Positions 21,893 through 32,780 of a DNA stretch of 64,000 nt are shown in pieces (the first letter of the stretch is position 1; every line of letters begins with the position of its first letter). This stretch comes from Ricordea florida (lineage: Eukaryota; Cnidaria; Anthozoa; Corallimorpharia; Ricordeidae): assembly GCA_949710005.1 (NCBI GenBank), contig OX453286.1:13491742-13555741 (forward strand). Reading direction: 5' to 3'. The notes under the pieces were generated by a model. The model was given only the letters and a program-made list of their open reading frames with translations, was not told where the DNA came from and made no database searches. Both the position numbers and the translations under genes were made by a program.

Positions 21893-21977
21893 GCTCAGTC
21901 TCCAGCCATGGGTGTCTCGATGTGCAGGAGGTACTGCACCATGGGTACATCGAGACATACATGACTGGAGACTGAGC
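21893..21977. terminator. 85-nt hairpin between the convergent Harbinger genes
   Basis: Outer stem GCTCAGTCTCCAG (21,893-21,905) pairs with CTGGAGACTGAGC (21,965-21,977). An inner stem pairs TGTCTCGATGT with ACATCGAGACA, and GCAG with CTGC. It sits between the stop codons of the two opposing genes (21,445 and 22,233), so a role in transcript ending or separation is possible. A nested MITE or cruciform is the alternative. The structure is seen; the function is inferred. Confidence 0.5.
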
Positions 21978-22232
21978 CCGCTGTATTTACAGCTGTTTTT
22001 GTTGTGCATGGTCTTAGTTTAGACACCCAGAAGAATACCAACATCTACAATCCCCTAAAGATTTCAGCAAACACTATTTGTCTATTTATAATGATAGAGT
22101 CAGTTATAAAATTAACAAAAATAGTATTTCAACTTAATTAAGTTGGAGGTTTTACAGACTCATATTTGGAATAAAAGATCTTTGTTTTTTCTCAGTTTCA
22201 TACAAGTTATCTCTTATCAAAAATACTTAGAG

Positions 22233-23800
22233 TCAAACAAAATAATCTTCCAGGCTTGGAGGATCTAGCTGAAAATACTGTGAGGTTTCATTTCCATATA
22301 AACATGTAAGAGCATTTCTTAGTAAGGCAGATACAACATACATTTTGCCAACGCTACTGAGCCCCACTTTCAGATTTTTCTTGAAGTCTATAAATTTAAA
22401 GTAGTTTTGGACATCTGCAAATAGCCATTCAACCGATGTTCGCACAGAGTTCATTGACTGGTTATAAAGCTGCTTCTGAGGGGTAAGGTAAGCATCTCTG
22501 AAGGGGCCCTGCAGATGAACCCTTAGGGGGTAGGCAGGGTCCCCATATATGCACATTGGTTGCCCTGTTGTTGAAAATGCATACTGTTCAAGATCTTGTA
22601 GTAGTCCAGAATCTCTGAGCATACTGGCATCATGCCTCTTTCCCTCTAGAATAAATTGGGAATATCTTATTAAAAACCTTCATATAGATACTTATTGTTT
22701 ACATGCCATTAAAGACAATCTATTTCAAGTGACCTATCTTTTAATAATACACAGGCTTTGGTTATGAATGTTTCTGGCATTATAAGGGACTGATCAATAT
22801 ACCATGTGAAAGCATAACCTTTACAACATTGATATAGGTACAGGTACATGAGAGAACATTCCATTTCCCTTGTTTAATTTTTTTATTATTTTAACTATTT
22901 TACTCTTCTTGTTGCATCAAAATTATTTAGTTCCGCCCATTTTTATTCAGTCCACAAAATGAGAGGCTGGGCTTAAGAGTCTATTTTAGAGTAAAATGGA
23001 ACAGGACCTGTTTAAATGGAGGAAAGCCAATAAGGTGAATGTTCGACTATAATATAAATTATATAGAGAGAGTCAGGTAAGCCCGCATGCTGGAATAACA
23101 ACAAAATGACAAAAGAAACATGTAATTTTCACTTACCTACTGGTCCATATAGGTTGCCAATCAGTCCATTAGGTAGGGCAAGTGACTGAAATTTTAAAGC
23201 GTGTACTCGCTTATGTCCATTATACATAATACGCTGGTGTTCATCTGGTCGAGCTATAGGTCGGACAGTTCCGTCCACAAATCCAAAACAGTTCTCCAAT
23301 GCAGCCCCCTTTCCGTGGATAGTTTCTGCGTATACTTCTAAAGCACGAGGGCTCAGCAGTGTGTGATTCCATTGTGTTATGAGATGATTGTGAGTATTGT
23401 AAATGTAATCGAGGACATGATTTGTAGCCATACTAAAAACGGGAACTGGACGTCCAAAACGGTAAATGAGGTCTCCATATCTACAGGGATACGCAAGTCG
23501 CTTCAAGAGCATACAGAGGCCTTCCATACCATCTACAACACTCCTCTGAGAAAGCTGAAATGACCGTGGAATCCTAAGAGCTTGCGCCAGTGTTGGAAGA
23601 TCTCTTTTCCTTACTCTAAATTCGGCTTTGCATTCGTCGTCGTTCATGTTACCCAAGTCAAAGCGGTCGTACGAATCATAAGCAAAATATGGATTTCGTG
23701 AAGAAAACAACTCGTACAGGATTATGAAATCCTCATCAGTAATAAGATCAGCATCGTAGTAGAGAAGAAGGGTCTGACGAAACTCTTTAAAACTTGCCAT
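22233..23800 (-). CDS. Harbinger DDE transposase (HARBI1-like)
   Basis: Two exons, 23,800-23,137 and 22,645-22,233 (donor GTAG|GTAAGT, acceptor TTCTAG|AGG), joining GPV to EGKRHDASM in frame for 358 residues, the normal size for the family. Exon 1 has an N-terminal helical part, PCRYGDLIYRFGRPV (helix-turn-helix-like), and GFVDGTVRPIARP, whose Asp is the first catalytic residue. Exon 2 has YGDPAYPL (second Asp) and SVRTSVEWLFADV (Glu). The enzyme cuts and inserts the element at 3-bp targets in the nucleus, with the Myb-like protein as partner. No broken frame is visible. The ATG at 23,800 (MASFKEFRQT) aligns with the related copy at 54,490. Confidence 0.93.
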
Positions 23801-24051
23801 AGCACAACAGATACAAAACTGTATCTGGAACTGAGAATGGAGGCGTCTTGTCAAAACAGCATCCGTGCTTAAAGAAATTAAATTTGGCGGGAGAGCGACG
23901 ACGTCAGACCCAGGCCTTCGTGGATCTGACGGCGGCGTCGTCCTCGAGGTCTCTCGTGCTTAAGCTCCCTATTGTGTCGGGTGTTACGGCTGACCAACAT
24001 ATTGTGCACTCAACTTGGCCACATTTGGCAGTAAAATTTCCCAGCGTGTAT

Positions 24052-24700
24052 ATTCGATTAGACCATTTACCTGATAAGCCCATATATTTTCCTAATTAGT
24101 TTATCTATTTATCTATTTTGCCTATATATTTTATAATTAGAGTATGCTTTTACCTAATTGCACCGATCTATATACCTAATTAGCCTAACTATTTAGCTGA
24201 TTAGCTTATATATTTCCCTAATTAGTTTCTTTATCTATTTAGCTTATTTATTTGCCTAATTAGCCTATGTTTCTTCCTGACTTCTTGATGGGCTTACCTA
24301 GTTAGCCTATCTGTCTATTTGATTAGCAGCTATGCTTACCTGACTAGGCTAGGTATTATCTGAATTGCTTATTGATGTACCTGATTGGCCCTTGATATAT
24401 TTGATAAGCTTATTTAGTTACCTTATTGGCCCATATGTTTACCCGATTAGTTTATAAGTATTTGCCTGATAAGTTTCTCTATTTCCCTGGTTGCCTGATA
24501 GATTTAGCTGACTGTCCTATGATGGCACTGATTGGCAGATGTGTTTACCTTATTTGCCTATTTATTCACAGTATTAGCCTATCCGCTCACAAGTACTCTG
24601 AAATCTGCATCATTGGTCTATGCATTTGCCTGATTAGCCTCGCTATTTTCCTGATTAGGAGGTAGGGGTTAGCTGGTTAGCCCATGGGTATACTCGACTA
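24052..24700. repeat. Satellite A, copy 1, fourth block
   Basis: Satellite phrases resume directly after the TAT duplication and align with 44,675-45,300. A short ORF here is translated satellite and is repeated in copy 2 at the same place. Confidence 0.88.
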
Positions 24701-25708
24701 ACCTAGATTTGTGTTAGTAGGTGTAGATGTTAAGTTATTGCGTGAAACAAAGGAAATTTACTTAGTGTGTAAAGGGAAGTGAAGAGCATGTCACTACAAA
24801 ATATTGGAAAAACACCTGATAAAATGAATTGGCGCGGAATGTGGAGATAGGAGAGTACCTTCATTTGTGGATAACATGTGGCTTAGACTTTGAAAAATGA
24901 TCTTATTTTGTTTAGACTCTATACACCTTTCGCGAGGGTTAGGCATACACGGATTGGATTTTTATTTATTGGTAAGTGTTGCTGATTTTGGAACAAGATG
25001 TAACAGATGATTGTTCCAGGATTTGGTAAATGTCCTAGAACCGGCAAATCCCTACTACTCGTGTTGATACACCCAGGCTTACCACTTTTCGTAAGAAAAC
25101 ATTTGGCTCCGAACTACGCAATGAGACCCTTGTTTTACTAAAACGTGAGATCTCCCATGCACTTAGATCTCTTCTTAATGAGTTACTTTGCATTGAAGAT
25201 ACCAAAGCTATGCGCATTGGCAGGACCACTCCAAAGTGCAATCCCAATAGTGATCAGAGCCAACGTCGATGCCGCCCCCCCTTGTCCTCTATCCTCTGCA
25301 AAAACGGCCGGACGCCCACATACCACTCAACCTGATGGCTTATCATTACCCACCTGACCATGTCTGCCGACCGTGGGCTCGGTCAAACATGGTGATAGAT
25401 GACCCTAAGAATATCGGTGTTGAGTACGAGTCTTTTGATCAGAGCAGTGACCTTACAGTCCCACCAGTTGTAATTAAGGAGCATAGTCCGATCACCAGTC
25501 CCTAGCACCTTCTATCATGATAACCCCGTGGAACTGACACACCAGCATACAACCTGATGCTGTCTCCGTCGGCGACTTAGTAAGAATAAATTGAAAGTTT
25601 GCGAGAAATACCTCGTCGTCAGCGCCGGTGCAAGAGACTGCAACAGTTGAGTGTATCTCAGTTGCTTTTCCTGGAGTTGTTCTAGGATAGGCTCATTATG
25701 TTTCTATA
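24701..25708. other. Low-copy block of the large satellite unit, copy 1
   Basis: About 1 kb without satellite phrases, repeated at 45,300-46,639 with few differences. Compared with copy 2 it lacks about 335 bp after position 25,617 (CAGCGCCGGTG), where copy 2 carries extra sequence at about 46,240-46,565. It contains one coding-like stretch, listed separately. Otherwise I see nothing recognisable. Confidence 0.7.
25039..25335 (+). pseudogene. Coding-like remnant conserved between both satellite-unit copies
   Basis: Frame open from just after a TAG to a TGA, reading TTFRKKTFGSELRNETLVLL, then KREISHALRSLLNELLCIED and KAMRIGRTTPKCNPNSDQSQ. The paralogue at 45,662 onward has the same frame with only a few substitutions until a longer C-run (45,897 onward) shifts it. 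Helical, charged sequence of this kind does not look like translated satellite, so I infer a fragment of a real exon captured by the unit. The family is not recognised. Confidence 0.4.
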
Positions 25709-27442
25709 TGTGACCCCCCACGGGAAAACAGGTAAAAAGGTGATGACACGGGCACGCGTGCGATGACACGGCACGCAAAGCGTGACATTTGACACGCATA
25801 TGCGCATATTTAATGAGCAGAATAATAGGTGTCACGGTAGCATTTGTTTGGCACGAATTAACACGCTAACCTTTTGTTCACGCTTAGCGTGCGCAATGTC
25901 ACGCTAAGCGTGCAATATAACCCGGTAAAAATCGTGCGATATGACACGGCAGTGCTTAGTAAAAAAAATAATAGACAATCAAAATGTTGTCGCATCGAAT
26001 CGGATCAGCTATGCACGTTCGTATCACTTCCCAAACCACATGCATGTTGTAATCGACTGAAGCAGCAAAAGAAGAAATGGAAACATTTAATAAAACAACG
26101 AAAAAACAAAAACATGGAGCGACTCACATTATCTAATGAACATAATTGTTTATAAAACTGATACGCAAAAAAAAGGAAACCAAATTTTAAATTGAACATA
26201 AAATAGCGTAACGTACAAGTGCGGCGGAGCAGTAACTCACTATCGTTCTCCTACTCGAGCGTGAAAACGACCTTAATTTGTATTTAAATTTACATCGAAG
26301 GAAGAAATAGTTAACTGCCAAAGTTTCATGGAAAATGAATTTCTTTACGTATAAATCATAACAACAATTAAACGCTACGCAATGACCTTTGTTCGTACGG
26401 GAACGCTTGCTAGGCAGGCGTATTCTGTATATCGCTCAAGGACAAGGAGACCCATGAGAAAAAATCAAGCAAGCTTTCTATTAGTATTGCGATGTCAGAT
26501 GCTTAAAAATTCCCAAAAACAGTGGTCTTTTACTTTGCAAGCAAACCACTTTTGTATTTCGCATTTAATTTTTCTGGTGTAGGAAAATCAACGATTTTAG
26601 ACCGTGTTTAAGAGCGCTTGCTGTCACGTGGTGTTTTGTTGACATCTGATCCCTTATTTGGTCAATAAAAGTGCTCTGTGAAATGCAATTCAGTTTTTTT
26701 TGGAAATAGCGAAAGGAAGTTATGTTGCACGCGTAACAAAAGCCACACCATGGTTTCAGAAGCCTACTTTGTACCACTAAAGCGAAAGCCTGCAGGCACA
26801 AAGAGTTGAAGCGATAAATTAGCCGGGAAATAAGCCAAGACCTTTTCGAATCGAATTGAAGAAATGTGCGACATGTTAGTCACGCGCCAATTATACGCGG
26901 TGGTGGAACACTTTCATGGAAAGCATGCGAAGGATTAAAACATTACTTTAGCTCAATTAAAACGAATTGTCAAAGAAGAATAATCAAATAACAATATTCC
27001 AAAAGACGCAAATGAACGAATCATTTAAAATGACTGCAAAATATATTTTGTTGAAAATGATTCACTCGATGATGAACACAAAGTTTTTGCTAACATGGCC
27101 AAAGACGAGCCGCCGGGTAGATAAGTGAAAACATTCGGACAGCTTGTCAGTCTAGCGTGCATTTCGACACGGTTTGCGTTTCACTCGCTTAGCGTGCTAT
27201 TTCGCTCACTTAGCGTGTCATTTTGCTCGCTGTTTTTGTTTTCCAAAACCTTGACACACTTCTTTGTTAGAATGAACACGCTCCTTTGTTTCTTCCGTGC
27301 CATATGAAACAAAAGAAAATTTTAATGAGCCGTGCGTTGTGACACGCTGCTTGCGTGTTAAAAGAATTTTCTTTTGTTTAGCGTGTTAAAATAGCGTGCC
27401 CGTGTCATCACCTTTTTACCTGTTTTCCCGTGGAGGGTCACA
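25709..27442. mobile_element. 1.7-kb TIR element with TA target duplication
   Basis: Both ends begin TGTGACCC and share about 49 bp with a single mismatch: TGTGACCCYCCACGGG, then AAAACAGGTAAAAAGG, then TGATGACACGGGCACGC. TA flanks each end (25,707-25,708 and 27,443-27,444) and copy 2 has the empty site at 46,640-46,641. Inside each end lie clusters of AGCGTG/CACGCT words (for example CACGCTTAGCGTG). No transposase is recognisable, so it is non-autonomous. A TA duplication fits Tc1/mariner-type or several other superfamilies; the long TIR and subterminal repeats do not decide it. Confidence 0.85.
25874..26155 (+). CDS. Unrecognised short ORF inside the TA element
   Basis: 93 codons whose first part translates the AGCGTG-rich subterminal repeats and whose end is Lys-rich (KQQKKKWKHLIKQRKNKN). 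It has no domain. The overlap with repeats makes a real protein doubtful. Confidence 0.15.
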   Translation: MFTLSVRNVTLSVQYNPVKIVRYDTAVLSKKNNRQSKCCRIESDQLCTFVSLPKPHACCNRLKQQKKKWKHLIKQRKNKNMERLTLSNEHNCL

Positions 27443-27444
27443 TA

Positions 27445-30400
27445 TTTAGTCTCTTATTTTTGCAGGCACCCTTAGTTTACTTGTAAGCTTAAATGGTAGG
27501 ATGTAGAGAGAGAGCTAGGAGGCAACTTGCTACTTCTGTTTCTACACAGATGGTGACATTATATTACTCTACTAAGATCTCTATCACCTTGTTGGTTTTC
27601 ATGTCTTAAACTGCAAATACTACTATTTGCGCGTATTAGAAACTATTTTTCACTTTAGCAATAAAATGTTGCCGAACAAATCGTAAAGGAAATGCATTTC
27701 CGCAAAAAGAAATAACGTAGCTGCTATTTCTTGTGCGTGAAACTTGCTACCTCTGTTAACACACAAAGGCTGAAATTCAATGACTTTTCTAGAAAGTCTT
27801 TTACATTGTTGGTTTTGGATGGTTGAAACTCCGAATGACATTTCTTGTATTGGGCCTATTTCAGAAAGCATGTTTCTAGCTAGCTGAATATAAAATAAAA
27901 TGTTGCAGCACAAATCATGAAAGGGACGCATTTCCGTGTAGCGTATTAACGTAGCTGCTATTTGGTGTGTGTTGAACTTGTTACTACTCTTTTCACACAA
28001 TTGGTGACATTCTGTGACTTTTGTAGAAAGTCTTTCACATTGTTGCTTTATATTGTTGAAACTCTGAATGACACTATTAGCATTGGGCATATTTCAGAAA
28101 CCATGTTTCTAGCTTAATCGGGAGAAATAAAATGTTTCCAGGCAAATATTACGCATCTCCGTGCAACGCAATAACGTAGCTGCTATTTGTTGTGTGTTGA
28201 ACTTGCTTCTTCTCTTTCCACACAAATGGTGTCATTCTATGTCTTTTGTAGAAAGTCTTTTACATTGTAGGTTTTGGATGGTTGAAACTACGAATGACAT
28301 TATTTGCATTGGTCACATTATAAATTTCATGTTTTCAGCTTAAAATCGTTTAAATAATATGTTGCTTGGCAAATAAGAAAATGGACGTATTTCCGTGCAC
28401 GCAATGACGTAGCTGCTATTTGTTGTGTGTTTAACTTGTTGCTGCTTTTTTCACACAAACGGTGAACATTCCATGGCTTTTGCAGAAAACCTTTATATTG
28501 TTAGTCTTGAGTGGTGCAAACTCCGAATAACATTTCTTGTATTAGGCATATTTTAAAAAAGCATGTTTCTAGCTTGCTTAATATAAAATTAAATGTTGCA
28601 GGACAAATCGTGAAGGGAACGCATTTCCGTGAAGGGCAATAACGTAGCTCCTATTTGTTGTGATTTCAACTAATTTGTTGTGTCTTTAACTTGTTACTTA
28701 TTTTTTCACACAAAGGGTGACATTCTATGACTTTTGTAGAAAGTCTTTAACATCACTGCTTGTGAATGGTTGACTTAGCTGTTACTTCTTTTGCGTGCAG
28801 CCTGCTACTTCAGTCTCCACTCAAATTGTGACATTGTATGACTTTTTTTTCACAGAAATAAAATGTTCAATGAGAAATCGTAAAGGGGCTCATTTCCGTA
28901 CAGCGCAATAACGTAGCTGCTATTTGTTGTTCGTGCAACTTGCTACTTCTGTTTCCACACACAAGGCGACATCTTACCACTTTGCAAGAAAAGAAATTTT
29001 ATTAAATTGTTAGTTTTTGATGTCTTATGCTGCAAAGGACAGTATTGGCATTAAGTGGTTTTCAGAAAGTATTGTTTAGATAAGCATCACGGAAATAAAA
29101 TGTGTGCCTGAAAAATCGTATAGGGGAAGCATTTCCGCCCAGCGTAATAACGTAGCTGCTATTTGTTGTTCGTACAACTTGCTACTTCTGTTTCCACACA
29201 AAGGCTAACATTCTATGACTTTTGTAGGAAGTCTTTTACGTTGTTGGTTTTGGATAATTGAAACTCTGAATTACATTATTTTTCATTGGGCACTTTTTGG
29301 AAACGATGTTTCCAGCTTAATATTACAGAAATATAATGTTGTCCGGCTAATAATAGAACGGACGCATTTCCGTGCCGTATACTAGCTATTTGTTGTGTGT
29401 TTAACTTGTTACTGGTCTTTTCACACAAAGGCTGACATTCTATGACTTTTGTAGAAAGTCTTTTACGGTGTTGCTTTTGAATGTTGGTAATTCTTAATGA
29501 CATTGTTTACCTTGGATAGTTCTTAGAAACCATGTTTCTTGCTTAATATTAGAAAAATATAATGTTACCAAGCAAATAATAAAAGGGAGGCATTTCCGTT
29601 GCGAGCATTAACGTTGCTGCTATTTGTTGTACGTGCAATCCTGCTACTTCTGTTAGCACACAAATGCTGACATTCTATGACTTTTGTAAAAAGTCTCTTA
29701 CATTGTTGATTTTGAAAAGTTGATACTCAGAATGACATTACTTGCATTGGGCACTTTTCAAAATTCATGTTTTCAGCTTAATATCACAGAAATATTTATG
29801 TTGCTTGACAAGTCGTAAAGGTGACGTATTTCGGTAAAGCGCAATAACGTGGTTGCTGTTTGTTGTGTGTGCAACTTGTTAGTTTTGTTTCCACATAGCA
29901 GGGCGACCTTTCATCACTTTACAAGAAAGTTTATTAACTTTTTAGTTATTGATGTCTTATATTTTAATTTGACAGTATTGGCATTAAGTGCTTTTCAGAA
30001 ACCTTGTTTTCAGTTTAGAGTCACAGAAATAAAATTTTGCCGACAAAATCGTAAAAGTGAGGCATTTTCGCACAGCAAAACACGTAGCTGCTATTTGTTG
30101 TTGTACAACTTGCATCTTCTGTTTCCATTCAAAGTGTGAAATTGTATGACTTTTGTAATAAGTCTTTTACATTTTTGGTTTTTCATAGTTAAAATCGGAA
30201 TGTCACAATTTGCAATAATCTCTTGTCAGAATTCATGTTAATAAAATGTTACAGAACAAATCGCGAAGCGGACGCATTTCCGCGTAGCGCAATAACGTAG
30301 CTGCTATTTGTTGTGCGTCTAACTTGTTACTTCTCTTTCCATACAAAGGGTGACATTGTACCAGTTTACTAGAAACTCTATCACATTGTTAGTTTTGGAT

Positions 30401-30820
30401 GTGTTTTACTGAGCGCTTCTAAGAATATCGTAAAGGGGAAGCTTTTCCGCACAGCGACATAACGTAGCTGCTATTTGTTCTGCGTGCAACCTTATATTTC
30501 TATTTTCACACAAATTGTGACATTCTACGAGTTCTTAAGAAAGTCTTTGACACTGTTGGATTTGGATAGTTGAAACTCTGAATGATATTATTTGCATTGG
30601 GCACTTTTCAGAAACCATCAGGTTAATATCACAGAAATAAAATATTGCAGGATAAATCGCAACGGGGACGCATTTCCGTGCAGCGCAATAACGTAGCGCC
30701 TCTCGGTTGCGTGTGCAACATTTTACGTGTTTCTATACAAATGGTTACATTCTAGGACTATTCTAGCAAATGTATCATATTGCCGATTTTGGTAGGATTT
30801 TACTGCGAATGACATAGTTT
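27445..30820 (+). repeat. Satellite B array, forward, copy 1
   Basis: About 14-15 units of roughly 230 bp. Anchor AATAACGTAGCTGCTATTTG recurs near 27,713, 28,169, 28,907, 29,147, 30,287 and elsewhere. Each unit also has ACAAATCGTGAAGGGGACGC-type sequence, CCACACAAAGGGTGACATTC and GAAACTCCGAATGACATTA. Short ORFs here are translated repeats. Some units are shortened to 170-205 bp. Confidence 0.9.
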
Positions 30821-31810
30821 GCTGTATCAAACATCGAAAACTGACAATGTGATAGACTCAGGAAAAGTAGTAGAATTTCACCCTTTGTGTGGAAGCAGAA
30901 GTAACAAATTTTATTTCTGTAATATTAAATTGAAAACAAGGTTTTTAAGAAGTGCTCAATGCAAATAATGTCATTCGTAGTTTAAACCATCCAAAACTAG
31001 CCATGTGTGAGATTTTCTTGAAAAGTGGTAGAATGTCGTTATTTGTGTGGAATCAGAAGTAACTAGTTGCACACACAACAAACAGCAGCTACGTTATTGA
31101 GTTGCAGGAAAATGCGTCGCGTTTACGATTTGTTTTGCAACAATTTATTTTATGAAGATTTAAATAGAAGCAAGGTTTTTAAGAAGTGGACAATATAAAA
31201 ATGTCATTCGCAGTTTAAACTATCAGAAAGCAACCATGTGAAAGAATTTCTACAAAAGCCATAGAATGTCACCCTTTGTTTGAAAACAGAAATGAAAACG
31301 GAAATGCGTCCCCTTTGCGATTTCTTTGCAACATTTTATTTCTGTAATATTAAATTGAAAACAAGGTTTCTAAGAAGTGCTAAATGCAAATAATGCCATT
31401 TGCAGTATAGAATATCGAAAACTAACGATGTCATAGTCTTTCTAGAAAACTGGTAGAATGTTACCTTATGTGTGGAAACAGAGGTATCGGGTTGCAGACG
31501 CAACAAATAGCAGCTATCTTATTGAGCTGTACGGAAATGCGTTCCCTTTCCAATTTCTCCTGTAACATTTCTATATATATATATATTTCATTTACATTTA
31601 ATCAAGTACAAGGTTTCTGAGAAGTGCTTACTACAAATAATGTCATTGGCAGTACAAACCTACCAAAACCAATAATGTGATAAACTTTCTACGAAAGTCA
31701 TAGAATGTTACCCTTTGCTTGATAAAAGAAGTTGCAAATTGCACACGCAACAAATAGCAACTATGCTATTGCGCGGCACGAAAGAGCTTCTTTTTTACGA
31801 TTTGTCTATT
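30821..31810 (-). repeat. Satellite B array, inverted, copy 1
   Basis: The same unit continues on the opposite strand: ACAAATAGCAGCTACGTTAT, GGAAATGCGTCCCC and GTGTGGAAACAGAAGTAAC replace their complements. About four units. The switch lies at about 30,820-30,850. Confidence 0.9.
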
Positions 31811-32780
31811 TCTTTGACTTACCTATGTATTTACTTGATTAGCAGATGTCTTTTCCTAATTGGTTGATTGCTTTTACCTGGGTAAGTATTTACTTCATAC
31901 GCCTATCTATTTACCTAATTCACCTAATTGCTTAACTGATTTAGCAGATGCGTTTAACTGATTAACAGATGTATTTTGATAATTGGCCTATGTATTTACT
32001 TGACTAGTCTGTCTTTATCTGATTAGCCTATGTATTTATCTGATTAGCTGGTGTATTTACCTGATTAGCTGATGTATCTACTTGAATACCTCTTCCACTC
32101 ACTAGAACTTGAGAACTGGCCTTGTTGCCGATGTATTCGCCTGATTGGCTAATGTATTTTCCTGATCTACTTGACTGGCAGATGTATTTACCTCATTATC
32201 CTTTTTATTTACCTGATTGGCGGATGGATTAACCTGATAATTCTATGCATTTACCTGATTAGCCAATGCATTTACCTAATCAGCCCTAGCACACACTAGT
32301 CTCTGAAATGTCCCTGCCTGCTCGAAGTATTTGTCTGGTTGGCCTATGTATTTTCCTAACTGGCCTATGCATTTACTTAAAAAACAGATCTTTCTATGTG
32401 ATTTACAGCTTCGTTTACCTAATTAGCCTACGTATTTAGCTAATTAGCTTATCTAATTAAATGATTAACCTATGATACACTTATGTAGTTATCTGATTGG
32501 CTCATGATCGGTATAATTAGAAGATATATTTTCCTAATTTGAGTATGTATTTACCGATTAGAAGATGTATTTGGCTGAGTAGCCTACGTATTTATATCAC
32601 TGGATGAAGGATTTACCTAATTGGCCTATTAATATACCTGCTCAGCAAATTTATTTACTTGGTTAGCCTATAACATTAACTAGTTTCTTTATCTGTTTAC
32701 CTGATTAGCCTATGTATTTGCCTAAATAGCCCATCTTTTTACCTGACTTTTAGATGGTTTACTTAGTTAGCCTATGTGTT
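31811..32780. repeat. Satellite A, divergent block at the end of copy 1
   Basis: Phrases such as TATTTACCTGATTAGCAGATG, more varied than elsewhere. It matches 50,396-50,577 at its beginning, and at its end it runs into the start of copy 2 at 32,781. No gene. Confidence 0.85.

Larger units (their letters stand above)
19930..23970. mobile_element. Complete PIF/Harbinger transposon
   Basis: 4,041 bp with termini AGGGAGCTTAAGCACGAG at both ends (inverted), followed inside by a second matching block GACGACGCCGCCGTC. Flanked by ATT at 19,927-19,929 and 23,971-23,973, the 3-bp duplication expected for this superfamily. It has the classic two-gene layout: a Myb/SANT-like DNA-binding protein on plus and a DDE transposase on minus, transcribed toward each other. 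Both frames are intact after splicing, so it could be, or recently have been, autonomous. Confidence 0.92.
16975..24048. mobile_element. Insertion with CACGSTGGGAAATTT termini, 3-bp TSD (CMC-like?)
   Basis: Left end CACGGTGGGAAATTTCTACC; right end reads, inverted, CACGCTGGGAAATTTTACTG. Both ends are flanked by TAT (16,972-16,974 and 24,049-24,051), and copy 2 has the single uninterrupted site at 44,672-44,674. Terminal CAC and a 3-bp duplication suggest the CACTA/Mirage/Chapaev group, but no transposase of that group is recognisable. After removing the nested Harbinger, about 3.0 kb remains, mostly noncoding with broken ORF remnants, so this is either a non-autonomous or a badly decayed element. 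Confidence 0.75.

Noticed and set aside
27650..28090. Minus-strand ORF of 146 codons, with a near copy at 46,881-47,318
   Set aside because: Internally repetitive with the 230-bp period; it is a translation of satellite B that happens to lack stops.
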